Below are positions 10,001 to 17,068 of a stretch of DNA of 64,000 nt, piece after piece. Every line of letters begins with the position of its first letter. The stretch's first letter is position 1. The notes beneath the pieces were generated by a model, which was not told the DNA's origin, did not search any database, and worked only from the letters and a program-made list of their open reading frames with translations. Made by a program: the position numbers and the translations under genes. This DNA comes from an uncultured Aquimarina sp. (GTDB taxonomy: Bacteria > Bacteroidota > Bacteroidia > Flavobacteriales > Flavobacteriaceae): NCBI RefSeq assembly GCF_947500065.1, contig NZ_CANMQT010000013.1:62001-126000 (forward strand). The letters run 5' to 3'.

Positions 10001-10769
10001 AAATACAAACCAGCCATTACCTGGATGGAATTGGCCAGGTAAACCAATGGATAAAGAACAATCTTCTCAATGGTATTCATTTTTGGTTGAAGAAACAGCG
10101 GAAATAGGCATTGTTTTTAATAATAATAACAATGGAGGACAATCAGATGATTTAACTAGGACAACAGATGGATGGTATGATCCATCAACCAATCAATGGT
10201 ATGATCTATGTCCAGCAGCTTGTCCAGGCGATGTTTCTGGGAATGAATTAGTAATCCATTATAATAATAACAATACGAACTGGAATCCTGTAACATTATA
10301 TTACTGGCAGACAACTCCTGAATCTTTAGTCACTTCTTGGCCTGGCGTTTCGATGACGGACGCGGACGGTGATGGATGGTATGAATATACATTGCCCGGT
10401 GTAGCATGTGCAAAAGTTATTTTTAGTACCGATGGAGGGCAGCAAACAGACGATTTAGAAATTTGTGGAGAAGGATGGTATGATAATGGTTGGGTAAGTA
10501 ATCCTTTAAATAAAGAGCCAGAGACAACTACACCCCTAATTTCTTCACCATACCCTAATCCTTTTCAGAATGAAATTAATTTTAATCTGTTAGGAGAAGT
10601 TAAATCTCTCAACGTTACTATTAGAGATGTAAAAGGAGCCTTGTATTACTCAGATACGGTATCTAGTAAGAATGGAACAATATCGATACCTCTTGATGTT
10701 GCAAAAGGAATGTATTTCGTGAAATTCAGTAATAGAACTATGAATAAGGTTGTGAAAATTATCAAATAA
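7083..10769 (+). CDS. Secreted multimodular GH57-type glycosidase, T9SS substrate
   Basis: A 1228-residue exported alpha-glucan-active enzyme candidate. Signal peptide 1-18. Residues 25-520 have GH57 features: WHMQQP (His29; family motif HxHQP), GFWPAE with Glu202 as the likely nucleophile, and AHDGDNAW with Asp342/Asp344 at the acid/base position. Then come two chitobiase/hexosaminidase C-terminal-like repeats (about 680-767 and 871-948, each with YYTTDG.EP) and three CBM26-like starch-binding modules (about 769-862, 952-1046, 1056-1133; NW, PGWNWPGK, WY). Residues 1155-1228 are a type IX sorting domain (YPNPF...KVVKIIK). Substrate is inferred from the modules. Confidence 0.85.
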   Translation: MKNTNLFLLLLFVYSGIAGQQVHTSYLWHMQQPNYWPEKSKENPNRYQTVMESHNLKSSGDSWNVYEDGISHPLNDLEEIFGKYDRVKAYQYGPKNSVQTLLGLPNGGAQVNYSGCLIENVNSLGDAGVWGYSQGWENNFIEAKNWKTSGGQPRMDLTGFTFHHALAPLISERALRMELKTHKLIMTETFGGEYSKGFWPAECSFSERIIKVLVEEGFQWSVIANSHLARTLNDYPLDYGTSGVNIDPPNAADKVATNGQNWWKGQIDGRGGSFAAPYSYQAHKAQYVDPETGQAYKMDVVPMADLLSYKNGFSSMGTGEIDTNIAPFSDPSQPSIVLLAHDGDNAWGGGDSYYQESVPGFANEAASKGYDPTTIQQFLNSYPVPESDIVKVEDGSWVNAANDWGHPQFINWLWPLYDTTDYRFNPDGWTEDARNWAVITAAENYVLTAEDNSGGVDIAKVIDPSSGASNAEKAWHFFLPSLTSGYMYYGKAIDMEVKQTLAGNIAIEHAKEEIGDTPSQDNTPPSVFIPQRFPYNPGGKGFGPIYAYQEVQNTSDFHVWTFAYDVSGLASVELKYRTDNDGKNPITDNVNDTYSGGEGVSSWNSQPMTQKQFPKGNITQDPEIDFFIEPTAIADLCYAEIKGLSDVLVDYYVEVVDTKGNVFKTPIQHVYVGGFNSSDEVTLTVTPDSGNYDDTIPVVMEASTTADNGGVEVYYTTDGSEPNESSMKYIASFSIGGNDSEPITLKAIAYDADENVSEVITRNYTFGDLPSYDIHFKNTSNWNQVFVYAFDKNNNEALPGWNWPGKAMTKEQDSPWYITTIAESVEVGLVFTNGNGEQSDDQFRNIEGWYVYSENIWYDQCPSDCPGVLGLPELSVTPPGGSYEGNVSVNLSATNQGVIYYTTDGTEPSDSSVLYQDEITFTENTILKAVAYNGSGQSTIISESYSITEVQSYTIYYRNISNWNDVYVYLYDKNTNQPLPGWNWPGKPMDKEQSSQWYSFLVEETAEIGIVFNNNNNGGQSDDLTRTTDGWYDPSTNQWYDLCPAACPGDVSGNELVIHYNNNNTNWNPVTLYYWQTTPESLVTSWPGVSMTDADGDGWYEYTLPGVACAKVIFSTDGGQQTDDLEICGEGWYDNGWVSNPLNKEPETTTPLISSPYPNPFQNEINFNLLGEVKSLNVTIRDVKGALYYSDTVSSKNGTISIPLDVAKGMYFVKFSNRTMNKVVKIIK

Positions 10770-10790
10770 GTTTCTTCAGAATATCCCTAG

Positions 10791-10829
10791 AAAAACCCTT
10801 GATAGATTATTCTTTTCAAGGGTTTTTTA
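10791..10829. terminator. Bidirectional terminator
   Basis: AAAAACCCTTGA (10791-10802) pairs perfectly with TCAAGGGTTTTT (10816-10827). It lies between two convergent genes and has A and T tracts on either side, so it can serve both strands. Confidence 0.85.
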
Positions 10830-10846
10830 TTTAATAACGATATACT

Positions 10847-11341
10847 TTAGCCCTTTTTAAAGGATATAGAGTCACCAATTTTTAGATTCCATTGATCAGA
10901 TAATCCTGCATTAATTTCTAAAATGTATTTTGCAGGTTTTACTGAAGGAAGTGAAGTCTCATCTAATGGTTTTGCATTTTTTTGAAAACTCACAATTTTA
11001 TATTTGTCATCTATATAAATTATATCTAATGGTATCAGTGTATTTTTCATATAAAAATTCTGAGGTTTAAACATTTTCTGAATAAATAACATCCCTCTTT
11101 TTTCTTCCATGGATTTGCGATACATAAGACCTGTTTCTCTTTCGTAATCATTATCTGCAATTTCAATATCTAAAGTAATAATTTGATTAGGTATAGAATC
11201 TTTTAAATTATAAATAGAAAGTTCTCCTTCTTTAGTAAATCTTATTTCTTCAGTAACGATCTTCTTATCAGTCTCTTTTTTACAGGAAAAAATAGATAAA
11301 GAAAAAGCGGCGATAAGTGTTATAAAAATGTTTTTTTTCAT
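10847..11341 (-). CDS. DUF192 lipoprotein
   Basis: A 164-residue lipoprotein: the lipobox ends in Cys20 (SIFSC) after a hydrophobic signal. Residues 50-160 match DUF192: ETGLMYRKSM, the RGMLF stretch, FYMKNTLIPLDIIYID and a Gly-rich end (LSDQWNLKIGDSISF). The family is widespread, small and of unknown function. The gene stands alone on the minus strand and shares its terminator with the GH57 gene that faces it. Confidence 0.85.
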   Translation of the reverse strand: MKKNIFITLIAAFSLSIFSCKKETDKKIVTEEIRFTKEGELSIYNLKDSIPNQIITLDIEIADNDYERETGLMYRKSMEEKRGMLFIQKMFKPQNFYMKNTLIPLDIIYIDDKYKIVSFQKNAKPLDETSLPSVKPAKYILEINAGLSDQWNLKIGDSISFKKG

Positions 11342-11455
11342 TGTTCTTGTCTTTGTTTGTCATTCTAATGTAAATCGGAATCTACTTTAGAATCGGAAAG
11401 TAATAGTTTTATTTTTGAAACGCAATTTCGAATAGAGACAAATCTTTGTTAAATA

Positions 11456-11491
11456 AAAAGCCGCACTTCGAAAAATTGAAGCACGACTTTT
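11456..11491 (-). terminator. Minus-strand terminator
   Basis: On the minus strand a 14-bp stem forms with three G-U pairs (plus-strand arms 11456-11469 and 11478-11491) and is followed by T residues. On the plus strand the same arms have three mismatches, so the minus strand is the functional one, downstream of the small membrane protein gene. Confidence 0.65.
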
Positions 11492-11515
11492 CTCAACTAA
11501 CTAACCAGCGTTTTT

Positions 11516-11564
11516 GAATTATGAATTATGAATTATGATTTACGAATTATGATTTTTGATTTTA
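11516..11564. repeat. Heptanucleotide tandem repeat
   Basis: Seven 7-bp units: GAATTAT three times, GATTTAC, GAATTAT, GATTTTT, GATTTTA. The array runs across the stop codon of the adjacent minus-strand gene, so its last ten or so codons are repeat-encoded. Confidence 0.7.
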
Positions 11565-11832
11565 TGTAACAAATTAATTTGTAAACCATCAACCCTATAG
11601 TTCCTCCTAAAAAAGTAGCAAATATCAAATTGAATAGGCTGGGAACTGGATGTCCACCAGCATAGGTTGGGAAATCGTAAAGCAAGTTCATCAATTTTGA
11701 AATTTTATTAATGTGATAATAACAAGGATCAGGAATCAAAATTTTTTCCACTACAAAATAGTTCAGTAATAAAGCTGTAGATGATCCAATAAAAATATAC
11801 CATAACCTTATTTTTGTGTTATTTCTTTTCAT
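11533..11832 (-). CDS. Small membrane protein, unknown
   Basis: A 99-residue protein with two hydrophobic segments (about 9-28 and 67-88) and a basic tail. I do not recognise a family. Its C-terminus (KSKIIIRKS) is encoded by the heptanucleotide array. It is 84 bp downstream of creD on the same strand and could be the last gene of that cluster; a minus-strand terminator lies beyond it. A start codon ATG at 11832 with basic residues before the first helix looks sound. Confidence 0.6.
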   Translation of the reverse strand: MKRNNTKIRLWYIFIGSSTALLLNYFVVEKILIPDPCYYHINKISKLMNLLYDFPTYAGGHPVPSLFNLIFATFLGGTIGLMVYKLICYIKSKIIIRKS

Positions 11833-11916
11833 AAATTGATTCAGAATTCGATTTCTAATTTTTCAGGGTTTAGATGGTGAAATTTTAGTTTACAACTATT
11901 AACCAATCGTAACTCG

Positions 11917-13278
11917 CTAAACCCCATCATTTCCCCAATCAATTTTTTTGGATACCATCATGATGGTTCCTAAGATTAAAAACAAACCAATACTTCCTAC
12001 CAATAACGCATAGTTCTCTAATTGAATAATGACAAAAATGAATGTATATAATGCTGCGAGTGATGCGGCAATGAGTCCCATAAATTTAAAACTTCTAAGA
12101 ATTGCTTTAGAATAAAACGATATAAGTAAGACTACGGCTATTCCTGCAATTCCGTATGCATTTAAAAAACTAGAATGTTCAGATATAGATATCAGCAAGG
12201 TGTAAAACATAGTTAATGCTAATCCAATCATTAAATATTGAAAAGGATGGATGTTGATCTTGCTAACCGTTTGTATCAGAAAGAACACTAAAAATGTGAG
12301 TGCGATTACCAAATATCCGTATTTAGTGGCACGTTCACTTTTTTGATATTCATCTACCGGAATTAATAATTTAACTCCAAAAGCTGATGAATTAATATGT
12401 GGTAGCTCTCCGAAGAATTCTTGTTCAAACTCTCGATTGATTTGTAATACTTTCCAATTTGCTTTAAAACCATTTTCGGTAATCTCTTTGGTTTTTGTGT
12501 CTGGCAGATAGTTGCCGTTAAAACTTGGAGATGCCCAGTTGGATGTCATAGTAACATTGGTTTCTCTTCCTACTGGAATGAATCGTAACTGTTCACTACC
12601 GTTTACTTTTAATTCCATTTCAAAGTCTACGATGTTTTCTTTTGGTAATGAGATGTCTTTAAGAAACTTAGTTTCGAACCTATTTGTGGTGGAGTTTTGC
12701 GTGTATCTTGATTGCAGAGGGTAGTTTTCTGACCCCATTCGAACTTCTAGATTACTTTTAATTCCTTTAGAGTTTGTCGAATTTACTATTACAGTAGCTT
12801 TGTTCCATAGTACATCTTCTGGTTTTATATCTCGAATTTCGAAATTAGGTGTAGTAAAAGAGCCTTTTATTTTCATGTCCGCAGTGTATACAACCGATTC
12901 ATAAATACTTCTACCTAAATTTTCAGACTCTACATTTGTCTTTATATCCAATGCATTAGGAAAGAAGAATGCATGATGGACAGTGATCATATCTTCCTGT
13001 GTATATGACTTTGTCTTTTCGTCCCAGGTTTTTTTAAGTTTATGCGTTTGGTAAGGGATTTTTAAAATAGGACCATACAGTAAAACTTCGTTTCCCCATT
13101 TTTGATTAATCTCGCTTACCACTTCCTCTTGCCTATAAGCACGTTCTTGAATGAGGTTTTTGATGTAAGACAGTGGGATTAATAACACTAAAATTAGTAT
13201 ACCAACCATAAGCATGCGCACAGTAATAGAAGTTTTTATCCATTGTCCAAAAGACTTTTTTTGTTTTTGAGTTTCCAT
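11917..13278 (-). CDS. creD: Inner-membrane protein CreD
   Basis: CreD family, 453 residues. An N-terminal helix (about 20-40, LMVGILILVLLIPLSYI) is followed by a large extracytoplasmic region containing the family's GPILKIPY and FPVG-like RFIPVGRET stretches. Several membrane helices occupy about 325-445. In enterobacteria CreD is a CreBC-regulated envelope-stress protein tied to colicin and beta-lactam responses; its biochemical role is not known. Here it is the fourth gene of a minus-strand unit (Coq4-like, small membrane protein, DUF1361, CreD) with a 29-bp gap to DUF1361. Confidence 0.9.
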   Translation of the reverse strand: METQKQKKSFGQWIKTSITVRMLMVGILILVLLIPLSYIKNLIQERAYRQEEVVSEINQKWGNEVLLYGPILKIPYQTHKLKKTWDEKTKSYTQEDMITVHHAFFFPNALDIKTNVESENLGRSIYESVVYTADMKIKGSFTTPNFEIRDIKPEDVLWNKATVIVNSTNSKGIKSNLEVRMGSENYPLQSRYTQNSTTNRFETKFLKDISLPKENIVDFEMELKVNGSEQLRFIPVGRETNVTMTSNWASPSFNGNYLPDTKTKEITENGFKANWKVLQINREFEQEFFGELPHINSSAFGVKLLIPVDEYQKSERATKYGYLVIALTFLVFFLIQTVSKINIHPFQYLMIGLALTMFYTLLISISEHSSFLNAYGIAGIAVVLLISFYSKAILRSFKFMGLIAASLAALYTFIFVIIQLENYALLVGSIGLFLILGTIMMVSKKIDWGNDGV

Positions 13279-13307
13279 AGTTTTTGAAATTTATAGTGAT
13301 TGTATTT

Positions 13308-13961
13308 TTAGTTATATTCTTTTTGATAGTGTTGTATTAAGCGATAGGTTATGATTAAAAAACTACCAAAACCGATAGTAAATGCCCAAGTATTTATGTG
13401 TTCAATCGGGAATATGATTCGTTGAAATATATCACCCAGAACATCCATTGGATTTTGTATAAGGTCCCAGCTATTCCATCGGAGTATCCTTCCCATGTAA
13501 ATTCCAAATCCACATAATAATAGTGTTAGGTGTGTAATGAGATTGGTTGTTTTTTTAGAAAAGTGTTCCTGAAGCAATTTTTGCATAGTTCGTAAAGAAG
13601 CGAATCCTACAATTAACCCATTTATAGCAAAAGATAGTATGAGTAATACATCAAACCATACGGATTGTAATGAACTTAGGCGGATGTGTTGTAAATCTGT
13701 AAGAATGTACGGAGCATTCGGAAGAAAAGCTAGCCAACAGACAAACCCTATTCCAAATAGAAAACGATTTTGGTGTATTTTCCTGAAACTTAATATTGTT
13801 GTGATTCCATAAGGGATACAAGCCAAAAATAGATTCCATACTAAGAATAGGAAAAAATAAGATTCTACTTTTGAAATCCTTATTAATAAAAGTAGTATGC
13901 TAAATAGTACTGCTATACTGAAACCTTTGATAAAAGGTAATTGTTGATTGATAATGTTCAT
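13308..13961 (-). CDS. DUF1361 membrane protein
   Basis: A 217-residue polytopic protein with about six hydrophobic segments and the family hallmark FLPNAPYILTDLQH near residues 79-92. DUF1361 proteins are of unknown function. Its start overlaps the stop of the upstream gene by one base (TAATG), indicating translational coupling within the Coq4-like/CreD unit. Confidence 0.85.
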   Translation of the reverse strand: MNIINQQLPFIKGFSIAVLFSILLLLIRISKVESYFFLFLVWNLFLACIPYGITTILSFRKIHQNRFLFGIGFVCWLAFLPNAPYILTDLQHIRLSSLQSVWFDVLLILSFAINGLIVGFASLRTMQKLLQEHFSKKTTNLITHLTLLLCGFGIYMGRILRWNSWDLIQNPMDVLGDIFQRIIFPIEHINTWAFTIGFGSFLIITYRLIQHYQKEYN

Positions 13962-14275
13962 TATAAAAGAGTATTATGAAAGGGGTTATTAATTACAATA
14001 AGAAAGTATCCAATGGCGATTGGGATATTGAGCGAGAATATCAATACAGTCGTTAGATTTTCTTTATAGTAATGATAGTTTACGATCGTATTAGCTAGTA
14101 ATCCTATGAATGTAATTCCGTTAAGGATAACAGCAATCAAGACATAAAAAAGGCCGATGATTATGATTTTTTCCCAAGCGGTAATAAGATGAATTAAAAA
14201 AAGTATGGTGCCAAGTAAAAAACTAAACGTAGCAATCATAAGGGCGTTTCTGTTAACTGATTGTATTATTTTCAT
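13961..14275 (-). CDS. Small membrane protein of the creD unit
   Basis: A 104-residue, strongly hydrophobic protein with at least three membrane segments (about 11-32, 36-66, 75-95). I do not recognise the family. Its ATG overlaps the TGA of the Coq4-like gene by 4 bp (ATGA) and its own stop overlaps the DUF1361 start, so the three are translated as a coupled set. That tight packing is the main evidence that it is real. Confidence 0.7.
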   Translation of the reverse strand: MKIIQSVNRNALMIATFSFLLGTILFLIHLITAWEKIIIIGLFYVLIAVILNGITFIGLLANTIVNYHYYKENLTTVLIFSLNIPIAIGYFLIVINNPFHNTLL

Positions 14276-14733
14276 GTGATAGAAATTAAAAATGTAGTGC
14301 GTATGGTATTTAATGATTGATCTAATAATTTTCTGAAATCCAATTGATAAAATGCGTAAGCGTCACTTCCTTTTTTATAGGCGGTTCTAAATACCTTGAA
14401 TTTATCAGGATAGAGTATTGTACCGATTAGAATAACAGTGTACAGGTATAGACTTTTTTTACCGTTACCGAGAAGATAGTATTGCATAGATATTTCTTCT
14501 GGTACTGTGATTCCAGTTTGTGTTAAGACATGAAATACATCGTGATTTTCGAGTTTAGGTTGAGGAGTGAAATCATGTTGCAATAAGAAACTCCCTAAAT
14601 GAAATCCAAGACTTGTGTGAGGGTACTTCAATAATTGTGATACGGATATATCCCATGGAGCTTCTTTTTTGAACCATTTCTGATATGGGATCTTACTCCA
14701 TTCATATAATACTTCTAATAATATTGATCTCAT
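14272..14733 (-). CDS. Coq4-like protein
   Basis: A 153-residue protein resembling Coq4. It carries the zinc-type motif HDxxH (His64, Asp65, His68) followed by an acid at Glu79/Glu80, and the VPEEISMQ.YLLGNG block. In ubiquinone-making organisms Coq4 acts in the CoQ biosynthetic complex and is reported to remove the ring carboxyl. Flavobacteria use menaquinone, so a CoQ role is unlikely here. It is first gene of the creD unit, with the regulator palindrome 17 bp upstream. The family call rests on the motif and is moderately strong. Confidence 0.7.
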   Translation of the reverse strand: MRSILLEVLYEWSKIPYQKWFKKEAPWDISVSQLLKYPHTSLGFHLGSFLLQHDFTPQPKLENHDVFHVLTQTGITVPEEISMQYYLLGNGKKSLYLYTVILIGTILYPDKFKVFRTAYKKGSDAYAFYQLDFRKLLDQSLNTIRTTFLISIT

Positions 14734-14749
14734 TTTACTGTTTTAAAAG

Positions 14750-14768
14750 TACTTTGAATTTCAAAGTA
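14750..14768. promoter_or_regulatory. 19-bp operator palindrome, creD unit
   Basis: TACTTTGAATTTCAAAGTA: arms TACTTTGA and TCAAAGTA are perfectly complementary around ATT. It ends 17 bp before the Coq4-like start, between that gene and the regulator gene. A near-identical copy occurs at 15754-15772. TTACTTTG on the minus strand is one mismatch from the -7 consensus, so binding would overlap the promoter. Confidence 0.75.
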
Positions 14769-14814
14769 AATTGATAAAAAAAATATGCCTGTCACATCGA
14801 CCGAAGTCGAAATG

Positions 14815-15108
14815 TTATTGTTTTAGTAATTTTTCAATAGCTTCTACATGTTTTTTGAATGCTTCACGACCTTTTTTAGTTGTGCTATACCGCGTGTTGG
14901 GTTTTCTGCCGATAAATGATTTTTCTACAATTATATATTCCTCTTTTTCCAAAGCTTTGGTGTGGCTTGCTAAATTGCCATCTGTAACACCAAGAAGCTC
15001 TTTTAACATTTTGAAATCAGCATATTCATTAACCATTAGGACAGACATAATCCCTAGTCGTATCCGATGATCAAAAGCTTTATTTATGTTACCAATTATA
15101 TTTTTCAT
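14815..15108 (-). CDS. Winged-helix transcriptional regulator
   Basis: A 97-residue DNA-binding protein of the short winged-helix type (HTH_34/ArsR-MarR-like): helix FKMLKELLGV, recognition helix TDGNLASHTKALEKEEYI (about 42-59) and a wing with RKPNTRYSTTKKGREAF. No effector domain is present. It lies 32 bp after the membrane-protein gene at 15140-15745, and the same 19-bp palindrome stands before that gene and before the next unit. It is therefore the obvious candidate regulator of both units, including itself. Confidence 0.85.
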   Translation of the reverse strand: MKNIIGNINKAFDHRIRLGIMSVLMVNEYADFKMLKELLGVTDGNLASHTKALEKEEYIIVEKSFIGRKPNTRYSTTKKGREAFKKHVEAIEKLLKQ

Positions 15109-15139
15109 ACTTCAGTTTCCATAAAACTGGAAATCTCTT

Positions 15140-15745
15140 TTATCGGTCGTGTTTAAAATAAATTAAACTACCATATACGATATGCATTACTCCAAATCCC
15201 GCAACCCAGAACCAAAACCCATAGGTAGGAAATACAGAACATATCAAACCTAATACAATTTCTACATATCCCAAATATTTTACATTACCAATAGTGTATT
15301 TAGAAGCATTCACTAGTGCTAATCCATAAAAGATTAACATTAAAGAGCCAGTTAGCCCATAATGATGGTTGTAAATTTTTATGAGGATAAAAATACCACC
15401 TGTAACTAGTGGGATTAGAAAAGCACTAAGTAATCTTTTGGATGCACTGTTCCATAAAGTTTCATTGTTTTTTCTGGCTTTTCTGTTACTTAATATAGCG
15501 GCGGTTAGAATACTTAAGAATGCAATTGCAACAAGATCAATTAGAATATAATTGAAAATTTTCCCGTGCAAGATTAAATAATCTCTACCACTTATGCTTA
15601 CTAGATAATAGGCAATCGCTGCACCTATTAGGGCGTAGATTCCTGCCAGGATTCCTGATAATCCACTTAGAGAAAAAAAACGTGATGATTTATTCATCAT
15701 ATCTTTAATCTCTGTAATATCTTTTAAATAATCTTCTGTGCTCAT
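15140..15745 (-). CDS. Polytopic membrane protein paired with regulator
   Basis: A 201-residue protein with a short cytoplasmic N-terminus (MSTEDYLKDITEIKDMM) and five to six membrane segments from about residue 24. I do not recognise a named family. It is the first gene of a two-gene unit with the winged-helix regulator (32-bp gap); such pairs are frequent in Bacteroidota. A plausible job is sensing or transport linked to the regulator, but nothing in the sequence proves it. The operator palindrome sits 9 bp before its ATG. Confidence 0.7.
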   Translation of the reverse strand: MSTEDYLKDITEIKDMMNKSSRFFSLSGLSGILAGIYALIGAAIAYYLVSISGRDYLILHGKIFNYILIDLVAIAFLSILTAAILSNRKARKNNETLWNSASKRLLSAFLIPLVTGGIFILIKIYNHHYGLTGSLMLIFYGLALVNASKYTIGNVKYLGYVEIVLGLICSVFPTYGFWFWVAGFGVMHIVYGSLIYFKHDR

Positions 15746-15753
15746 ATTTAAAG

Positions 15754-15772
15754 TACTTTGAAATACAAAGTA
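15754..15772. promoter_or_regulatory. 19-bp operator palindrome, regulator unit
   Basis: TACTTTGAAATACAAAGTA has 7-bp arms TACTTTG and CAAAGTA. Read on the minus strand it differs from the 14750 site (plus strand) at one position. It ends 9 bp from the start codon of the membrane protein gene. Confidence 0.75.
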
Positions 15773-15825
15773 AAATTAAAATATTGAATTGTGCAAGTTT
15801 ATTTTTTTAAAAGATGTGTCTGATA

Positions 15826-16548
15826 TTAGTTTTTGTTACGTTTATCCAATTTATCTAAAATATAGATTGCATTTCTATTAAAAGACTTGAGGTATAATAA
15901 ATGATTCTTGGATGCTAAAATACTATAGGCAGCTACTTTTTTTCTATATTCCTCGCCAGAGGCAAAATATGCAATCATATCTGGATTAGGATGTCCTTGA
16001 GTCCAATCTACAAACCAATCATATTTCTGAAAGTCTTCTACATTTTTAAAAACTGTATTTTTTAGCATATCATTGCTTTGTTCAATTAAACCAATATGTA
16101 TTGTATAGAACTGCACTATATCTGTCAAAAGAGAATCTTTTTGAGAAGTGTTATCTTCGATTAGACTTCTGAGTTGGTCATATCCTTTTAAGTTGATATT
16201 AAAGGGTCTGTATGTAGTTGCGATACTTGGACAATAAGGGCATTCTTTATAATTGGTAATATTGATTTCCTTATTGATGATTCGACTACTATGTTTAATC
16301 ATTTCTTCCTCTATTTTGATAAATCTGCTTGTAACAGTTGTATCTGTTATTAGATCATAAGAAACAGTATTAAGAATATTTTTTAAAGTTTGTTGTTTTT
16401 TTATAGATTGATTCCAATTATTAATTTGAAGGGCAATAAGTATCCCAATAACAACTAATACAATCTCCCCAATAGCATATAGAAAGTATTTGGTGAATTT
16501 GTTTTTGGAAATAGTATCTTGCCTAAGACTTCTAAAAAATTTAATCAT
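15826..16548 (-). CDS. DUF6090 membrane-anchored protein
   Basis: A 240-residue protein with the standard DUF6090 beginning: MIKFFRSLRQ, a KYFLYAIGEI segment and a membrane helix (about 24-43) ending ALQINNWN. The rest is soluble and helical, with CPYCPS around residues 102-107. Function is unknown; the family is abundant and often multi-copy in Flavobacteriia. It stands alone; the gap downstream is 80 bp and contains the operator of the next unit. Confidence 0.8.
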   Translation of the reverse strand: MIKFFRSLRQDTISKNKFTKYFLYAIGEIVLVVIGILIALQINNWNQSIKKQQTLKNILNTVSYDLITDTTVTSRFIKIEEEMIKHSSRIINKEINITNYKECPYCPSIATTYRPFNINLKGYDQLRSLIEDNTSQKDSLLTDIVQFYTIHIGLIEQSNDMLKNTVFKNVEDFQKYDWFVDWTQGHPNPDMIAYFASGEEYRKKVAAYSILASKNHLLYLKSFNRNAIYILDKLDKRNKN

Positions 16549-16705
16549 ACTAGTTTATTCCTTTTTATCGTTATTAAAAATAGGTAAAACTTTCTAATAG
16601 TATTTTTAGGAAATATTATTTGCATATTGAACTTCATTATTTATGGATTTTACCGGAACTAATCAATAAGTTTGTTTGTTCAGTTGTGAAATTTAATTTC
16701 CGGAG

Positions 16706-17068
16706 ATGAAACCAGCAGAAGAGTATATTCTAAATCAATCAGAACCATTCAAATCAATGTTACTTCATTTACAAGTAGTCATTGAGTCTACATTGCCAGA
16801 AGTCGAGCTATTATTTAAATGGAAAGTACCTTTTTATTATATAGGTAAGAGTCCTATTTGTTATCTAAATGTAACCAAAGGGTATTTAGATGTTGGCTTT
16901 TGGAATGCCCAATACTTTACAGATCACGTAGATAAATTAGAAGCAGATAAAAGGAAGTATGTAAAGTCACTTCGCTACAGAAAACCTGAAGAAATAGATG
17001 AAGAAGTCTTTGTAGCTATTCTACAGCAAGCTTATATCTACAGAAAAGAAAAATTTATAACGAATTAA
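16706..17068 (+). CDS. DUF1801 protein
   Basis: A 120-residue soluble protein of the DUF1801 (YdhG-like) family: EYI..Q.EPFK..LLHL, LPEVELLFKWKVPFY and GFWN motifs. The family fold is small alpha/beta and its function is unknown. The start is supported by GGAG 6 nt before the ATG. Its 3' end overlaps that of kdsA, on the other strand, by 14 bp. Confidence 0.85.
   Translation: MKPAEEYILNQSEPFKSMLLHLQVVIESTLPEVELLFKWKVPFYYIGKSPICYLNVTKGYLDVGFWNAQYFTDHVDKLEADKRKYVKSLRYRKPEEIDEEVFVAILQQAYIYRKEKFITN

Noticed and set aside
9871..10107. Second frame inside the GH57 gene
   Set aside because: It lies fully within the third reading of a well-supported protein and has no homology features.
16640..17068. 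tRNA or small RNA in the gap before DUF1801
   Set aside because: No cloverleaf or conserved structure could be drawn; the gap is plain AT-rich DNA.
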